Made by a program: the position numbers and the translations under genes. A stretch of 61,244 bases of DNA from Nitratireductor soli (GTDB lineage: Bacteria > Pseudomonadota > Alphaproteobacteria > Rhizobiales > Rhizobiaceae): positions 1 to 61,244 of the forward strand of contig NZ_LFVY01000024.1 of the NCBI RefSeq assembly GCF_001050155.1, written 5' to 3'. The stretch's first letter is position 1, and every line of letters begins with the position of its first letter. Positions 10,812 through 17,760 of this stretch are shown in pieces. The notes beneath the pieces were generated by a model. The model worked only from the letters and a program-made list of their open reading frames with translations, ran no database searches and had not been told where the DNA came from.

Positions 10812-11008
10812 TGAGCAGGGATGACGATATCGGGCGTGATCGGCTGGGGGCGGCCGGCGACGATTTCTACGCGGCGCTGATGGCGGCGCATGACGGGCTG
10901 AGTTTTGAGGAAAGCGCCCGGCTGAACGCCAGGCTGGTGCTGTTGCTGGCCAATCGGGTGGGGGACATCGCGGTGTTGAAGGCGGCGCTGGCGGCGGCGC
11001 GGGAGTAG
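10808..11008 (+). CDS. DUF2783 small protein, possible hydroxylase coupling subunit
   Basis: A 66-residue protein rich in Ala, Leu and Asp, with the line DFYAALMAAHDGLSFEESARLNARLVLLLANRVGD that I recognise as DUF2783. Its start overlaps the hydroxylase stop (ATGA), so the two are probably made in step. GGAGGG at 10801-10806 serves the start; the adjacent ATG at 10811 may be the one really used, given spacing. No catalytic residues are evident and it has no signal peptide. By analogy with MhaB it may help the flavoprotein couple oxygen use to hydroxylation. That function is inferred from synteny only. Confidence 0.7.
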   Translation: MMSRDDDIGRDRLGAAGDDFYAALMAAHDGLSFEESARLNARLVLLLANRVGDIAVLKAALAAARE

Positions 11009-11058
11009 GGCGGCAGGCATCCGGAAGGGGCGTCGGCGGCCGCCGATCGTCCGTTCCG

Positions 11059-11190
11059 GCATGGACCCTCGGGTCGGGGCCCGAGGGTGACGAATGGCAT
11101 GGGCCATGGTGTCAGTCGCGGATGCCGGTGGTTTGCATTCCCGTCCCCACAGTTCGTCATGCCCGGCCGCCGAGCCGGGCATCCATGCCG
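11059..11190. repeat. Pair of REP-like palindromes, inverted to each other
   Basis: The first unit has CCCTCGGG (11066-11073) pairing with CCCGAGGG (11080-11087), flanked by ATGGA and TGACGAA. The second has ATGCCCGGC (11159-11167) pairing with GCCGGGCAT (11174-11182), flanked by TTCGTC and CCATG. The flanks show the two are opposite orientations of one repeat type common in alphaproteobacteria. They lie between convergent genes and may end transcription of both. Confidence 0.65.
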
Positions 11191-11239
11191 TGACGGTCGA
11201 TCCTGATGCGCCGGCGCCCTCTACGGACAGACTGCGCCC

Positions 11240-11734
11240 TCAGTCCTTGTCTTCGCGCACGGCGATGGCTTCCACCTCGATCAGCCAGCCGGGATTGGCG
11301 AGGCCGGCGACCTGGAACACGGAGCGGGCCGGCAGGTTCGGCTGCGCCTCGGTGCCGAAGAACTCGGTATAGCCCTTCATGAAGCCGGCGAAATCCATCG
11401 GCTTGCCGTCCTGGCCGACCAGGTAGACCTGCAGCTTGACGATGTCGCCGATGCCGAGGTCCATCTCCTTCAGCGAGGTCTCGATGGCCTGGAAGACGGT
11501 GCGCGTCTGCTCGGTCATGTCGCCATAGGCGGCCAGCGAGCCGCGCTCGGCGTCCTGGTTGACGACGGCGGGCACCGCGCCGCTCAGATAGATCGTCGTC
11601 GCATCGGCGGGTACTTCGACGGCGCGCGCGATGGGGAAGTCCGAGCCCGGAATCTTGTGCCGGACGACCGGGTCGGCCTGGGCTGCTCCGGCGAGAAGGA
11701 CGGCGCCGGTCAGGAGGCTGGCGAAACGGATCAT
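11240..11734 (-). CDS. Exported RidA/YjgF-family imine deaminase
   Basis: A 164-residue Rid-family protein with an N-terminal signal peptide (MIRFASLLTGAVLLAGAAQA, cleavage near residue 20), which is unusual because most Rid proteins are cytoplasmic. The catalytic arginine of the active subgroup is kept as Arg137 in LPARSVFQVAGL, followed by the acidic pair in IEVEAIA. AAAGGAG precedes the ATG. Rid enzymes hydrolyse reactive enamines and imines to ketones and ammonia. Here the gene is last in a three-gene set after a flavin amine oxidase, whose product is an imine, and a cytochrome c. I infer that it clears that imine in the periplasm. The exact substrate is unknown. Confidence 0.88.
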   Translation of the reverse strand: MIRFASLLTGAVLLAGAAQADPVVRHKIPGSDFPIARAVEVPADATTIYLSGAVPAVVNQDAERGSLAAYGDMTEQTRTVFQAIETSLKEMDLGIGDIVKLQVYLVGQDGKPMDFAGFMKGYTEFFGTEAQPNLPARSVFQVAGLANPGWLIEVEAIAVREDKD

Positions 11735-11811
11735 GGAAATCTCCTTTGAAAGTGAAGCGGAAATGAAAAAGCCGCGCCGCCGCGGCGGCGCGGGTGGACC
11801 TTCGTCGGCGA

Positions 11812-12219
11812 CTATGGCCGCGATGCGGCGACGTCCTCGGCCGTCGTCTCGCCGGCATATCCGTTGCCGAAACCGGTCTGGATGTAGTTGATCACGTCGG
11901 CGACCTGCTGGTCGTCGAGGATCGCGCCGAGCGGCGGCATGGCCTTCTGGCCGTTGAGGATGATGAACATCGGATATTCGGGGTATTCGAGGTTCTCGTT
12001 TCCGGCGAGCGCCGGGTAGGCGCCGGCGCCGATAGCGCCCGCGCCCTCCGGCATGTGACAGCCGCTGCAGACGGCGTTGTAGACATTCTCACCGCCGGTG
12101 ACGGTGATCTTGCTCGGGTCGCTGAACAATGCGCCGTCCTGGGCGCCGTCCTGGGCGAGCGCAGGTGTCACGGCGATGATGGATGCGGCGATGCATAAGC
12201 CGGCTGCTATGGTTTGCAT
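11812..12219 (-). CDS. Periplasmic mono-haem cytochrome c
   Basis: A 135-residue class I cytochrome c. The signal peptide ends around ALAQ at residue 23. The haem is attached at CSGCH (51-55) and Met94 in KAMPPLG is the likely sixth ligand. The start at 12219 is chosen because AAGGAGAACCCC precedes it and it gives a clean signal peptide; the open frame continues upstream without support. The gene lies 26 bases downstream of the flavin amine oxidase gene, so it probably accepts electrons from that enzyme and passes them to a terminal oxidase. The nicotine-degrading enzyme NicA2, a flavin amine oxidase relative that uses a cytochrome c, is the precedent. Confidence 0.9.
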   Translation of the reverse strand: MQTIAAGLCIAASIIAVTPALAQDGAQDGALFSDPSKITVTGGENVYNAVCSGCHMPEGAGAIGAGAYPALAGNENLEYPEYPMFIILNGQKAMPPLGAILDDQQVADVINYIQTGFGNGYAGETTAEDVAASRP

Positions 12220-12245
12220 GGGGTTCTCCTTTGCAAATGTGGCGA

Positions 12246-13832
12246 TCAGCCGTTGATGACGCGGTTGTGCAGGCGGGAAATGGCGTCGAGGCCGGAAAGG
12301 AGCGCGCCCTCCTGCCAGGCCGGCAGATAGGAGATGTGCTCGCCGGCCATCAGGATGCGGCCGTCGATCTTGGTCGCCTTCTCGTAATCGGCCTCCTTGT
12401 CCTTCCAGATGCCGTAGCAGCCGAGCACCCAGGGCACGCGGTGCCACGCGACGCTGACGCCGTTCGAGAACTCGTCCTTGTATTGCGGGTGGATCATCGC
12501 GCCGTATTCGACGGCCTTCTTGATCCGCTCTTCCGGCGACAGCGCATTGAACTGATAGGCGGTCGCGCCCCAGCTGTAGCCGCCGAGCAGCACGCCCTTG
12601 CCGGTCGAGAAATAATCGCCGGACGGATAGCTGATCAGCGCGATCGGCAGGTCCGTATAGGAAATGCCGCCATAGATGCGCTCATCCTCTTCCCAGAAGC
12701 GGCGGTTGAATTCGAGGCCGAACTTCACCGAGCCGGCATAGTACATCGAATCGATGATGCCCTTCATCTCGCCCGACAGATTGTTCTCGATCTGGCCGAG
12801 GATGGAGAAGGGGATGGTGCACAGGCACCAATCGGCCTTGGCCTCCTGCGTGCCGCCCTGGCCGCCCGTGTCCTCGTAGGTGACCGTGACGCCGTTGTCG
12901 TCCTGGTTGATCGCCGTGACCTTGGCGTTGAACCGGATCAGGTCCTTGATCTCGCGCTCGAAGGCCTGGGCGATCATGTCCATGCCGCCGACCGGCTGGA
13001 AGATGGTCTGCTGGTGCTCGGCCGATTCGGCATCGTCGAGCCACTGCCACAGGCGCGACTGCAGGATCTGGCTCGGATCGATCGGATCGGAGGGGATGGG
13101 GGCGGCACCCGAGCCGCCGCCCGGCCATTTCTGGTAGCCGCGATAGTCGCTCGTGTGCTCGCTTTTGACATAGGCGTAATCCTTGTCGAGCACGCCGTAG
13201 ATGCGCAGCGATTCGAGCAGCATTTCCTTGTCTTCCTGGCTGACCATCTCGTCCAGCTTGCCCTGGTTGGCCGCCTTGGCCAGCAGCTCGGAGGTCTGGC
13301 CGCGATAGTCGGTGGCGATGTCGCGGAAGCGCTGCGGCTTGCCGTCGAAGGCTTTCGTGGAGTGGAGGAGGGCGTTGTGGTTCTTCTGGATGAACGGCTC
13401 GAGCTTGACGCCGAGGCGCTTGCAATAGTCGAGGACGGCGTGGTGATGATAGGGGATGCGCCAGGGGCCGGGATTGAAGTAGTTGCCTTCCGCGAATCCG
13501 ACATCCTGCTTGAAGCCGCCGAGCTCGGTGTAGCTGTCGCCGCCGCGTAAGGTCCAGCAGCGCCCGCCGGCCTTTTCGCGGAACTCGAGCACCTCGACCG
13601 TATAGCCGGCTGCCCGTAACTCCAGAGCGGCGACCATGCCGGCGAGGCCGGCGCCGAGGATCAGCACCTTCGCGCCCTTGGGATCGCCGTCCAGCTTGAC
13701 CGGTCCCTGATAGGTGGATTCCTGTGCGTGGCCCAGTGTGGTCATCGCCTGATAGAGGGCCGCCCCTCCGGCTGTCGCGCCGATCATCGTTAAGAGATCG
13801 CGCCGAGACATTTGTCCAAACGTGCGTTGCAT
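12246..13832 (-). CDS. Tat-exported flavin monoamine oxidase/dehydrogenase
   Basis: A 528-residue protein of the flavin amine oxidase superfamily. It starts with a twin-arginine signal (SRRDLLTMIGATAGG, residues 9-23, cleavage near HAQ 35-37), so it is exported folded with its FAD. The FAD motif GAGLAG is at 60-65, with Glu83 and GGR at 89-91. Length fits L-amino-acid oxidase and tryptophan 2-monooxygenase relatives. AAAGGAG precedes the ATG. The following cytochrome c gene suggests it works as a dehydrogenase that donates electrons to cytochrome c rather than to oxygen. The terminal RidA gene suggests an imine product. The amine or amino-acid substrate cannot be read from the sequence; hpd upstream makes an aromatic amine or amino acid plausible. 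Confidence 0.88.
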   Translation of the reverse strand: MQRTFGQMSRRDLLTMIGATAGGAALYQAMTTLGHAQESTYQGPVKLDGDPKGAKVLILGAGLAGMVAALELRAAGYTVEVLEFREKAGGRCWTLRGGDSYTELGGFKQDVGFAEGNYFNPGPWRIPYHHHAVLDYCKRLGVKLEPFIQKNHNALLHSTKAFDGKPQRFRDIATDYRGQTSELLAKAANQGKLDEMVSQEDKEMLLESLRIYGVLDKDYAYVKSEHTSDYRGYQKWPGGGSGAAPIPSDPIDPSQILQSRLWQWLDDAESAEHQQTIFQPVGGMDMIAQAFEREIKDLIRFNAKVTAINQDDNGVTVTYEDTGGQGGTQEAKADWCLCTIPFSILGQIENNLSGEMKGIIDSMYYAGSVKFGLEFNRRFWEEDERIYGGISYTDLPIALISYPSGDYFSTGKGVLLGGYSWGATAYQFNALSPEERIKKAVEYGAMIHPQYKDEFSNGVSVAWHRVPWVLGCYGIWKDKEADYEKATKIDGRILMAGEHISYLPAWQEGALLSGLDAISRLHNRVING

Positions 13833-14003
13833 CGTCTTCCACTCCTTTCGGATTCTTTTTGCCCCCTATCATTGCGCCCAGCTTGGGAGGCGATAAAGGT
13901 GATGATCAATAAATGTTTTGATCCATCGACCAGTGGCCTTTGAGCCAGCCATGGTTAGCGGTTCCTTGCCGGGAGCGGCGGCCGCCTGCGGGCGGCGTGC
14001 GGC

Positions 14004-14034
14004 CAAAAGAAAAGGGCCGCTGAAAGCGGCCCTT
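14004..14034 (-). terminator. Rho-independent terminator of hpd
   Basis: Read on the minus strand, a hairpin with stem AAGGGCCGC/GCGGCCCTT (14012-14034, loop of five) is followed at once by TTTTCTTTT. It lies 29 bases beyond the hpd stop, so it separates hpd from the amine oxidase genes, which must have their own promoter in 13833-14003. Confidence 0.85.
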
Positions 14035-14062
14035 GCGGAAATCACCGGTGTGGCGAATGCTG

Positions 14063-15175
14063 CTATTCGGCGGCGTCCACCTTGATCACGCCGCGGCGGA
14101 TCTGGTCTTCCTCGATGCTCTCGAACAGGGCGCGGAAATTGCCCTCGCCGAATCCCTCGTCGCCCTTACGCTGGATGAACTCGAAGAAGATCGGCCCGAT
14201 GACCGTCCTGGAGAAGATCTGCAGCAGGATCTTGGTCATGCCGCCGTTCACCACGCCCTCGCCGTCGATCAGGATGCCGTGTTTCTTCATCCGCTCGATC
14301 GGTTCGTCATGGCCGGAGACGCGCTCGTGGCTGCGCGCGTAATAGGTCTCGGGAGGGCCCGGCATGAATTTCAGCCCGTTTGCCGCCAGCTTGTCGGTGG
14401 CGTCGTAGATCCCGTCCGTGCCGACGGCGATGTGCTGGATGCCTTCGCCCTTGTACTTCTTCAGATACTCGACGATCTGGCTGGTCTCGTCCTTCGATTC
14501 GTTCAGCGGGATGCGGATCTTGCCGCAGGCCGAGGTGATCGCCCGGCTGACGAGGCCGGTGATGCGGCCGTCGATGTCGAAATAGTGGATCTGCGTGAAG
14601 CCGAACAGATCGCGATAGAACGCCCACCACTTGTCCATGTTGCCGCGATAGACATTGTGGGTGAGGTGGTCGAGATAGTAGAAGCCGACGCCTTCCGGCC
14701 GCGGGTTCTTCGCGCCGGTCCACTCGAACTCGGCCTCGTAGGGCGAACCCTTCTCGCCATAGGTGTCGACGAAATAGATCAGTGAGCCGCCGATGCCGAC
14801 GATGGCCGGCACGTCGAGCGCCTTGTCGCCGCCGGTATACGCCTCGGCGCCCTTCGAGACCGCGTGCCGCAGCGCGTGCTGCGCATCGACCACGCGCCAG
14901 GCCATCGACGGCGCGCAGGGGCCATGCTCGTCGACGAAGCGCATCGCATGGCTGCCGGGCTCGGCATTCAGGACGTAGTTGATGTCGCCCTGGCGCCAGA
15001 CGGAGATGTTCTTCGTCTTGTGGCGGGCGACCTCGGCATAGCCCATCCTGGTGAACAGCTCGGTGAGCTTTTCCGGTTCCGGATGGGCGAATTCGACGAA
15101 TTCGAAGCCGTCCGTGCCGGCGGGGTTCGTCTCGGTGATCTCGGCGGGCGGCGCGTCGTGCGGGAATGGGCCCAT
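14063..15175 (-). CDS. hpd: 4-hydroxyphenylpyruvate dioxygenase
   Basis: This 370-residue non-haem iron enzyme converts 4-hydroxyphenylpyruvate to homogentisate, feeding HmgA. The metal ligands are visible as His170 in YLDHLTHNV, His248 in IQHIAVGT and Glu332 in IFFEFIQRKGD. The C-terminal GFGEGNFRALFES is diagnostic. I start at 15175, where GGAGGAG lies about eight bases upstream and the length becomes the usual 370; the frame runs on upstream without support. It is divergent from an Lrp-type regulator and ends in a strong terminator. It is therefore transcribed apart from the hmgA operon about 8 kb away. Confidence 0.96.
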   Translation of the reverse strand: MGPFPHDAPPAEITETNPAGTDGFEFVEFAHPEPEKLTELFTRMGYAEVARHKTKNISVWRQGDINYVLNAEPGSHAMRFVDEHGPCAPSMAWRVVDAQHALRHAVSKGAEAYTGGDKALDVPAIVGIGGSLIYFVDTYGEKGSPYEAEFEWTGAKNPRPEGVGFYYLDHLTHNVYRGNMDKWWAFYRDLFGFTQIHYFDIDGRITGLVSRAITSACGKIRIPLNESKDETSQIVEYLKKYKGEGIQHIAVGTDGIYDATDKLAANGLKFMPGPPETYYARSHERVSGHDEPIERMKKHGILIDGEGVVNGGMTKILLQIFSRTVIGPIFFEFIQRKGDEGFGEGNFRALFESIEEDQIRRGVIKVDAAE

Positions 15176-15321
15176 GGGATAAACTCCTCCTGTGGCGGGA
15201 CAATTCGGTGCGCTGCGGCACCTTTTCCCTATTATAGGCTCGCAGCCTCGCAAGCGGCTTGCATTCTGGGGCATGTTTTGTGCTAAATATGCGTACTTTG
15301 TGCAGGCATAAGGAAAATTGC
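15176..15321. promoter_or_regulatory. Divergent control region hpd/lrp-like
   Basis: This 146-base gap carries both promoters. The hpd ribosome site GGAGGAG is at about 15184-15190 (minus strand), and AAGGA at 15310-15314 serves the regulator. The AT-rich part TTTGTGCTAAATATGCGTAC around 15279-15298 is a plausible promoter and Lrp binding area. No single clear operator stands out. Confidence 0.4.
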
Positions 15322-15789
15322 ATGGCGGAAGCACGGATTGATGGTTATGACCGCAAGATACTGTCTCTGTTGCAGGTGGACGCGCGGCTGACCAACAACG
15401 ATCTGTCGGAGCGGGTGAACCTGTCGCCGTCGCAGTGCTCGCGCCGCCGCCAGCGGCTCGAGGAGGAAGGCTATATCCGCGGCTATGTGGCGATGCTCGA
15501 CCGCGACCGGCTGGGGTTTCCGCTGGTCAACATCATCACGGTGACGCTCGCCACCCACAATCCCGACAATGCGCGCCGCTTCGGCGAGCTTCTGGCGCGC
15601 CTGCCCGAGGTTCAGGAGGCGCACGCCCTGACCGGCGAGATGGATTACATCCTGAAGGTCGTCACGCCCGATCTCAAATCCCTGTCCGCATTCGTCAACG
15701 GCGTGCTGCTGCCGCATGAATCCGTGCAGCACGTCAAGAGCGCCATTGTGCTGGAGACCTTGAAGGAAACCGGCGCCCTGCCGCTGTGA
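15322..15789 (+). CDS. Lrp/AsnC-family transcriptional regulator
   Basis: A 155-residue feast/famine regulator. The N-terminal helix-turn-helix is seen in DRKILSLLQVDARLTNNDLSERVNLSPSQCSRR and the C-terminal RAM ligand domain in LVNIITVTLATHN...EVQEAHALTGEMDYILKV. The start is set at 15322, which has AAGGA seven bases upstream and matches the family N-terminus; 21 upstream codons in frame are ignored. It is divergent from hpd, so the simplest role is control of hpd and itself by an aromatic amino acid such as tyrosine or phenylalanine. This resembles known Lrp-type regulators beside hpd in other bacteria, but the ligand is inferred. Confidence 0.92.
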   Translation: MAEARIDGYDRKILSLLQVDARLTNNDLSERVNLSPSQCSRRRQRLEEEGYIRGYVAMLDRDRLGFPLVNIITVTLATHNPDNARRFGELLARLPEVQEAHALTGEMDYILKVVTPDLKSLSAFVNGVLLPHESVQHVKSAIVLETLKETGALPL

Positions 15790-16011
15790 GCCTTGGTTGC
15801 GTTACAAATATTCCTCGGCTAGGCTCTTTATTGTTACATAATTTCCGCTAAAGTCCGTGCTGGACGCGCGCCGGGTTTCCGAAGGATACTCGGCCATCAG
15901 GCATCGGGGCATTTTGGACCGAAGGTGGGAGCCGATCGGGATCGATCTGGTGCGTGAGCGGACAAGAGGCGTCGCGCGGGCGCTGAAGCACATGCAATCG
16001 GGAGGATAAGC

Positions 16012-17061
16012 ATGACATCATTTTCCGTCAGAAAACTGGCCTTGGCTGCCGCCGTTGCGGCGACCGGCCTGATCGGTGCCACGGCATCGTCGCTGGCACA
16101 GGAGGTCACGCTCAGGCTGCACCAGTTCCTGCCGCCGCAGGCCAATGTGCCGAAACTGGTCCTCGATCCCTGGGCTGACAAGATCGAGCAGGAATCGGGC
16201 GGCCGCATCAAGATCGAGCGCTATCCGGCCATGCAGCTCGGCGGCACGCCGCCGCAGCTCTACGACCAGGCCAAGGACGGCATCGTCGACATCGTCTGGA
16301 CGCTGCCCGGCTCCAATCCCGGCCGCTTCCCCTCGACGGAGGTGTTCGAGCTTCCCTTCATGATGACCAACGCCGAGGCCACCTCGCGCGCCTATTGGGA
16401 CCTGTTCGAGAAACACATGAAGGACACCGAGTTCAAGGACACCCATGTGCTGGGGGTCTGGGTCCACGGTCCCGGCATGCTCCATTCCAAGGCGCCGATC
16501 GAGAAGCTGGAAGACCTGAAGGGCATGAAGATCCGCGCGCCCACGCGCATCATCAACCAATTGCTCGGCCAGCTCGGCGCGACGCCCGTCGGCATGCCGG
16601 TGCCGCAGATCACCGAGGCCCTGTCGAAGGGCGTCATCGACGGCTGCGTCATTCCGTGGGAGGTCACCCCGGCGCTGAAAGTGCCGGAACTGGTCTCCAA
16701 CCACACCGAGTTCGGCGGCGATCACGCACTCTACACGACGACCTTCGTGCTGGCGATGAACAAGGCCAAGTATGACAGCCTGCCCGATGATCTGAAGAAG
16801 GTGATCGACGACAATTCCGGCCAGGAATTCGCCGCCTTCGCCGGCCGTACGCAGGCGGGCGCCGACGGCCCGAGCCGGCAGATCGCCGTCGACCGCGGCA
16901 ACAACATCATCGAGATCAGCGCCGAGGACACCGAGACCTGGAAGGAGGCCGCCCAGCCGGTCTACACCCAATGGGTCGAGGAGATGAAGGACAAGGGCAT
17001 CGACGGTCAGGCGCTGATCGACGAAGCGCGCGGCCTGATCGACAAATACACCAGCCAATAA
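16012..17061 (+). CDS. TRAP transporter substrate-binding protein, DctP family
   Basis: A 349-residue periplasmic binding protein with a signal peptide ending near SSLAQ (residue 29). DctP-family features include the mixed alpha/beta body with YPAMQLGGTPPQLYDQAKDG and the conserved stretch FPSTEVFELPFM near residue 105. GGAGGA precedes the ATG. It is the first gene of a three-gene TRAP system that imports a carboxylated solute using an ion gradient. A hairpin terminator follows it, which would let the binding protein be made in excess over the membrane parts. The substrate is unknown; nearby hpd and Lrp genes make an aromatic or 2-oxo acid possible, but that is only context. Confidence 0.92.
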   Translation: MTSFSVRKLALAAAVAATGLIGATASSLAQEVTLRLHQFLPPQANVPKLVLDPWADKIEQESGGRIKIERYPAMQLGGTPPQLYDQAKDGIVDIVWTLPGSNPGRFPSTEVFELPFMMTNAEATSRAYWDLFEKHMKDTEFKDTHVLGVWVHGPGMLHSKAPIEKLEDLKGMKIRAPTRIINQLLGQLGATPVGMPVPQITEALSKGVIDGCVIPWEVTPALKVPELVSNHTEFGGDHALYTTTFVLAMNKAKYDSLPDDLKKVIDDNSGQEFAAFAGRTQAGADGPSRQIAVDRGNNIIEISAEDTETWKEAAQPVYTQWVEEMKDKGIDGQALIDEARGLIDKYTSQ

Positions 17062-17082
17062 GGCGATCCGGTGCAGCAGAAC

Positions 17083-17112
17083 GGGGCGGGCCGAAAGGTC
17101 CGCCCCTTGTCA
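17083..17112 (+). terminator. Hairpin after dctP, partial terminator
   Basis: GGGGCGGGCC (17083-17092) pairs with GGTCCGCCCC (17097-17106) around GAAA, with one G-T pair, followed by TTGTCAT. The weak T tract suggests incomplete termination between the binding-protein gene and the permease genes. Confidence 0.55.
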
Positions 17113-17229
17113 TACCCGAGGCGGCCCTTCGCGCTTGCGCTGGCAACAGCCGGTGGCTAACTTTGCCTGCCCGGTCCATGACAAGAACAATCAACGCATG
17201 AAACTGAATCCTGGGGGACGGGAAGGGGC

Positions 17230-17760
17230 ATGAACCTGTCGAAGATCGTTGTCTGGCTGGCACGCGCCCTGGCCATTCTGGGCGGCATCGTTCTGGTCGC
17301 GGTCACGGTGATGACCGTCGCCAGCATCACCGGGCGCGCCTTCTCGCGTGTCGGGCTCGGGCCCGTGCCGGGTGATTTCGAGCTGGTGCAGGCCGGCGTC
17401 GGCTTCGCCGTGTTCGCCTTCCTGCCCTGGTGCCAGCTCAATCGCGGCCATGCCACGGTCGACATCGTCACCAGCCTCTTTTCCGACCGCGCCAACCACA
17501 TCATCGACGTGGTCTCCGAGATCCTGATGACGCTGGTGCTGGGCGCCATCGCCTGGCAGCTCTACTACGGCATGCGCGACAAGCTCGCCTACAGCGAAAC
17601 CAGCTTCATCCTGCAATATCCCTTGTGGTGGCCCTATGCGGCCTGCCTCGCCGCGGCGGCCGTCGCCGTCATCGTTTCCATCTATATGTGCTTCGTGCGG
17701 CTGCGCGAACTGCGCGACGGAACGCCTGTTTCCACGATGGGCCAGGGGGCCGCACATTGA
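17230..17760 (+). CDS. TRAP transporter small permease, DctQ family
   Basis: A 176-residue membrane protein with four predicted helices: about residues 7-32, 55-70, 88-110 and 133-156. The family pattern VPGDFELVQAGVGFAVFAFLPWCQLNRGHATVDIV lies between helices one and two. GGAAGGGG lies immediately before the ATG. DctQ proteins pair with the DctM subunit in the inner membrane. The gene overlaps the start of dctM by four bases, so the two are translationally coupled. Confidence 0.92.
   Translation: MNLSKIVVWLARALAILGGIVLVAVTVMTVASITGRAFSRVGLGPVPGDFELVQAGVGFAVFAFLPWCQLNRGHATVDIVTSLFSDRANHIIDVVSEILMTLVLGAIAWQLYYGMRDKLAYSETSFILQYPLWWPYAACLAAAAVAVIVSIYMCFVRLRELRDGTPVSTMGQGAAH

Noticed and set aside
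12183-13550. A 455-codon plus-strand open frame over the amine oxidase gene
   Set aside because: It is the antisense of a gene with clear Tat and FAD motifs. Its own product is repetitive Ala/Val/Asp/Arg-rich sequence.
13895-13935. TGATCAAT and TTTTGATCC near 13901-13923 as an FNR/FixK box before the amine oxidase
   Set aside because: The halves do not have the TTGAT-N4-ATCAA spacing, and only a single half-site matches.
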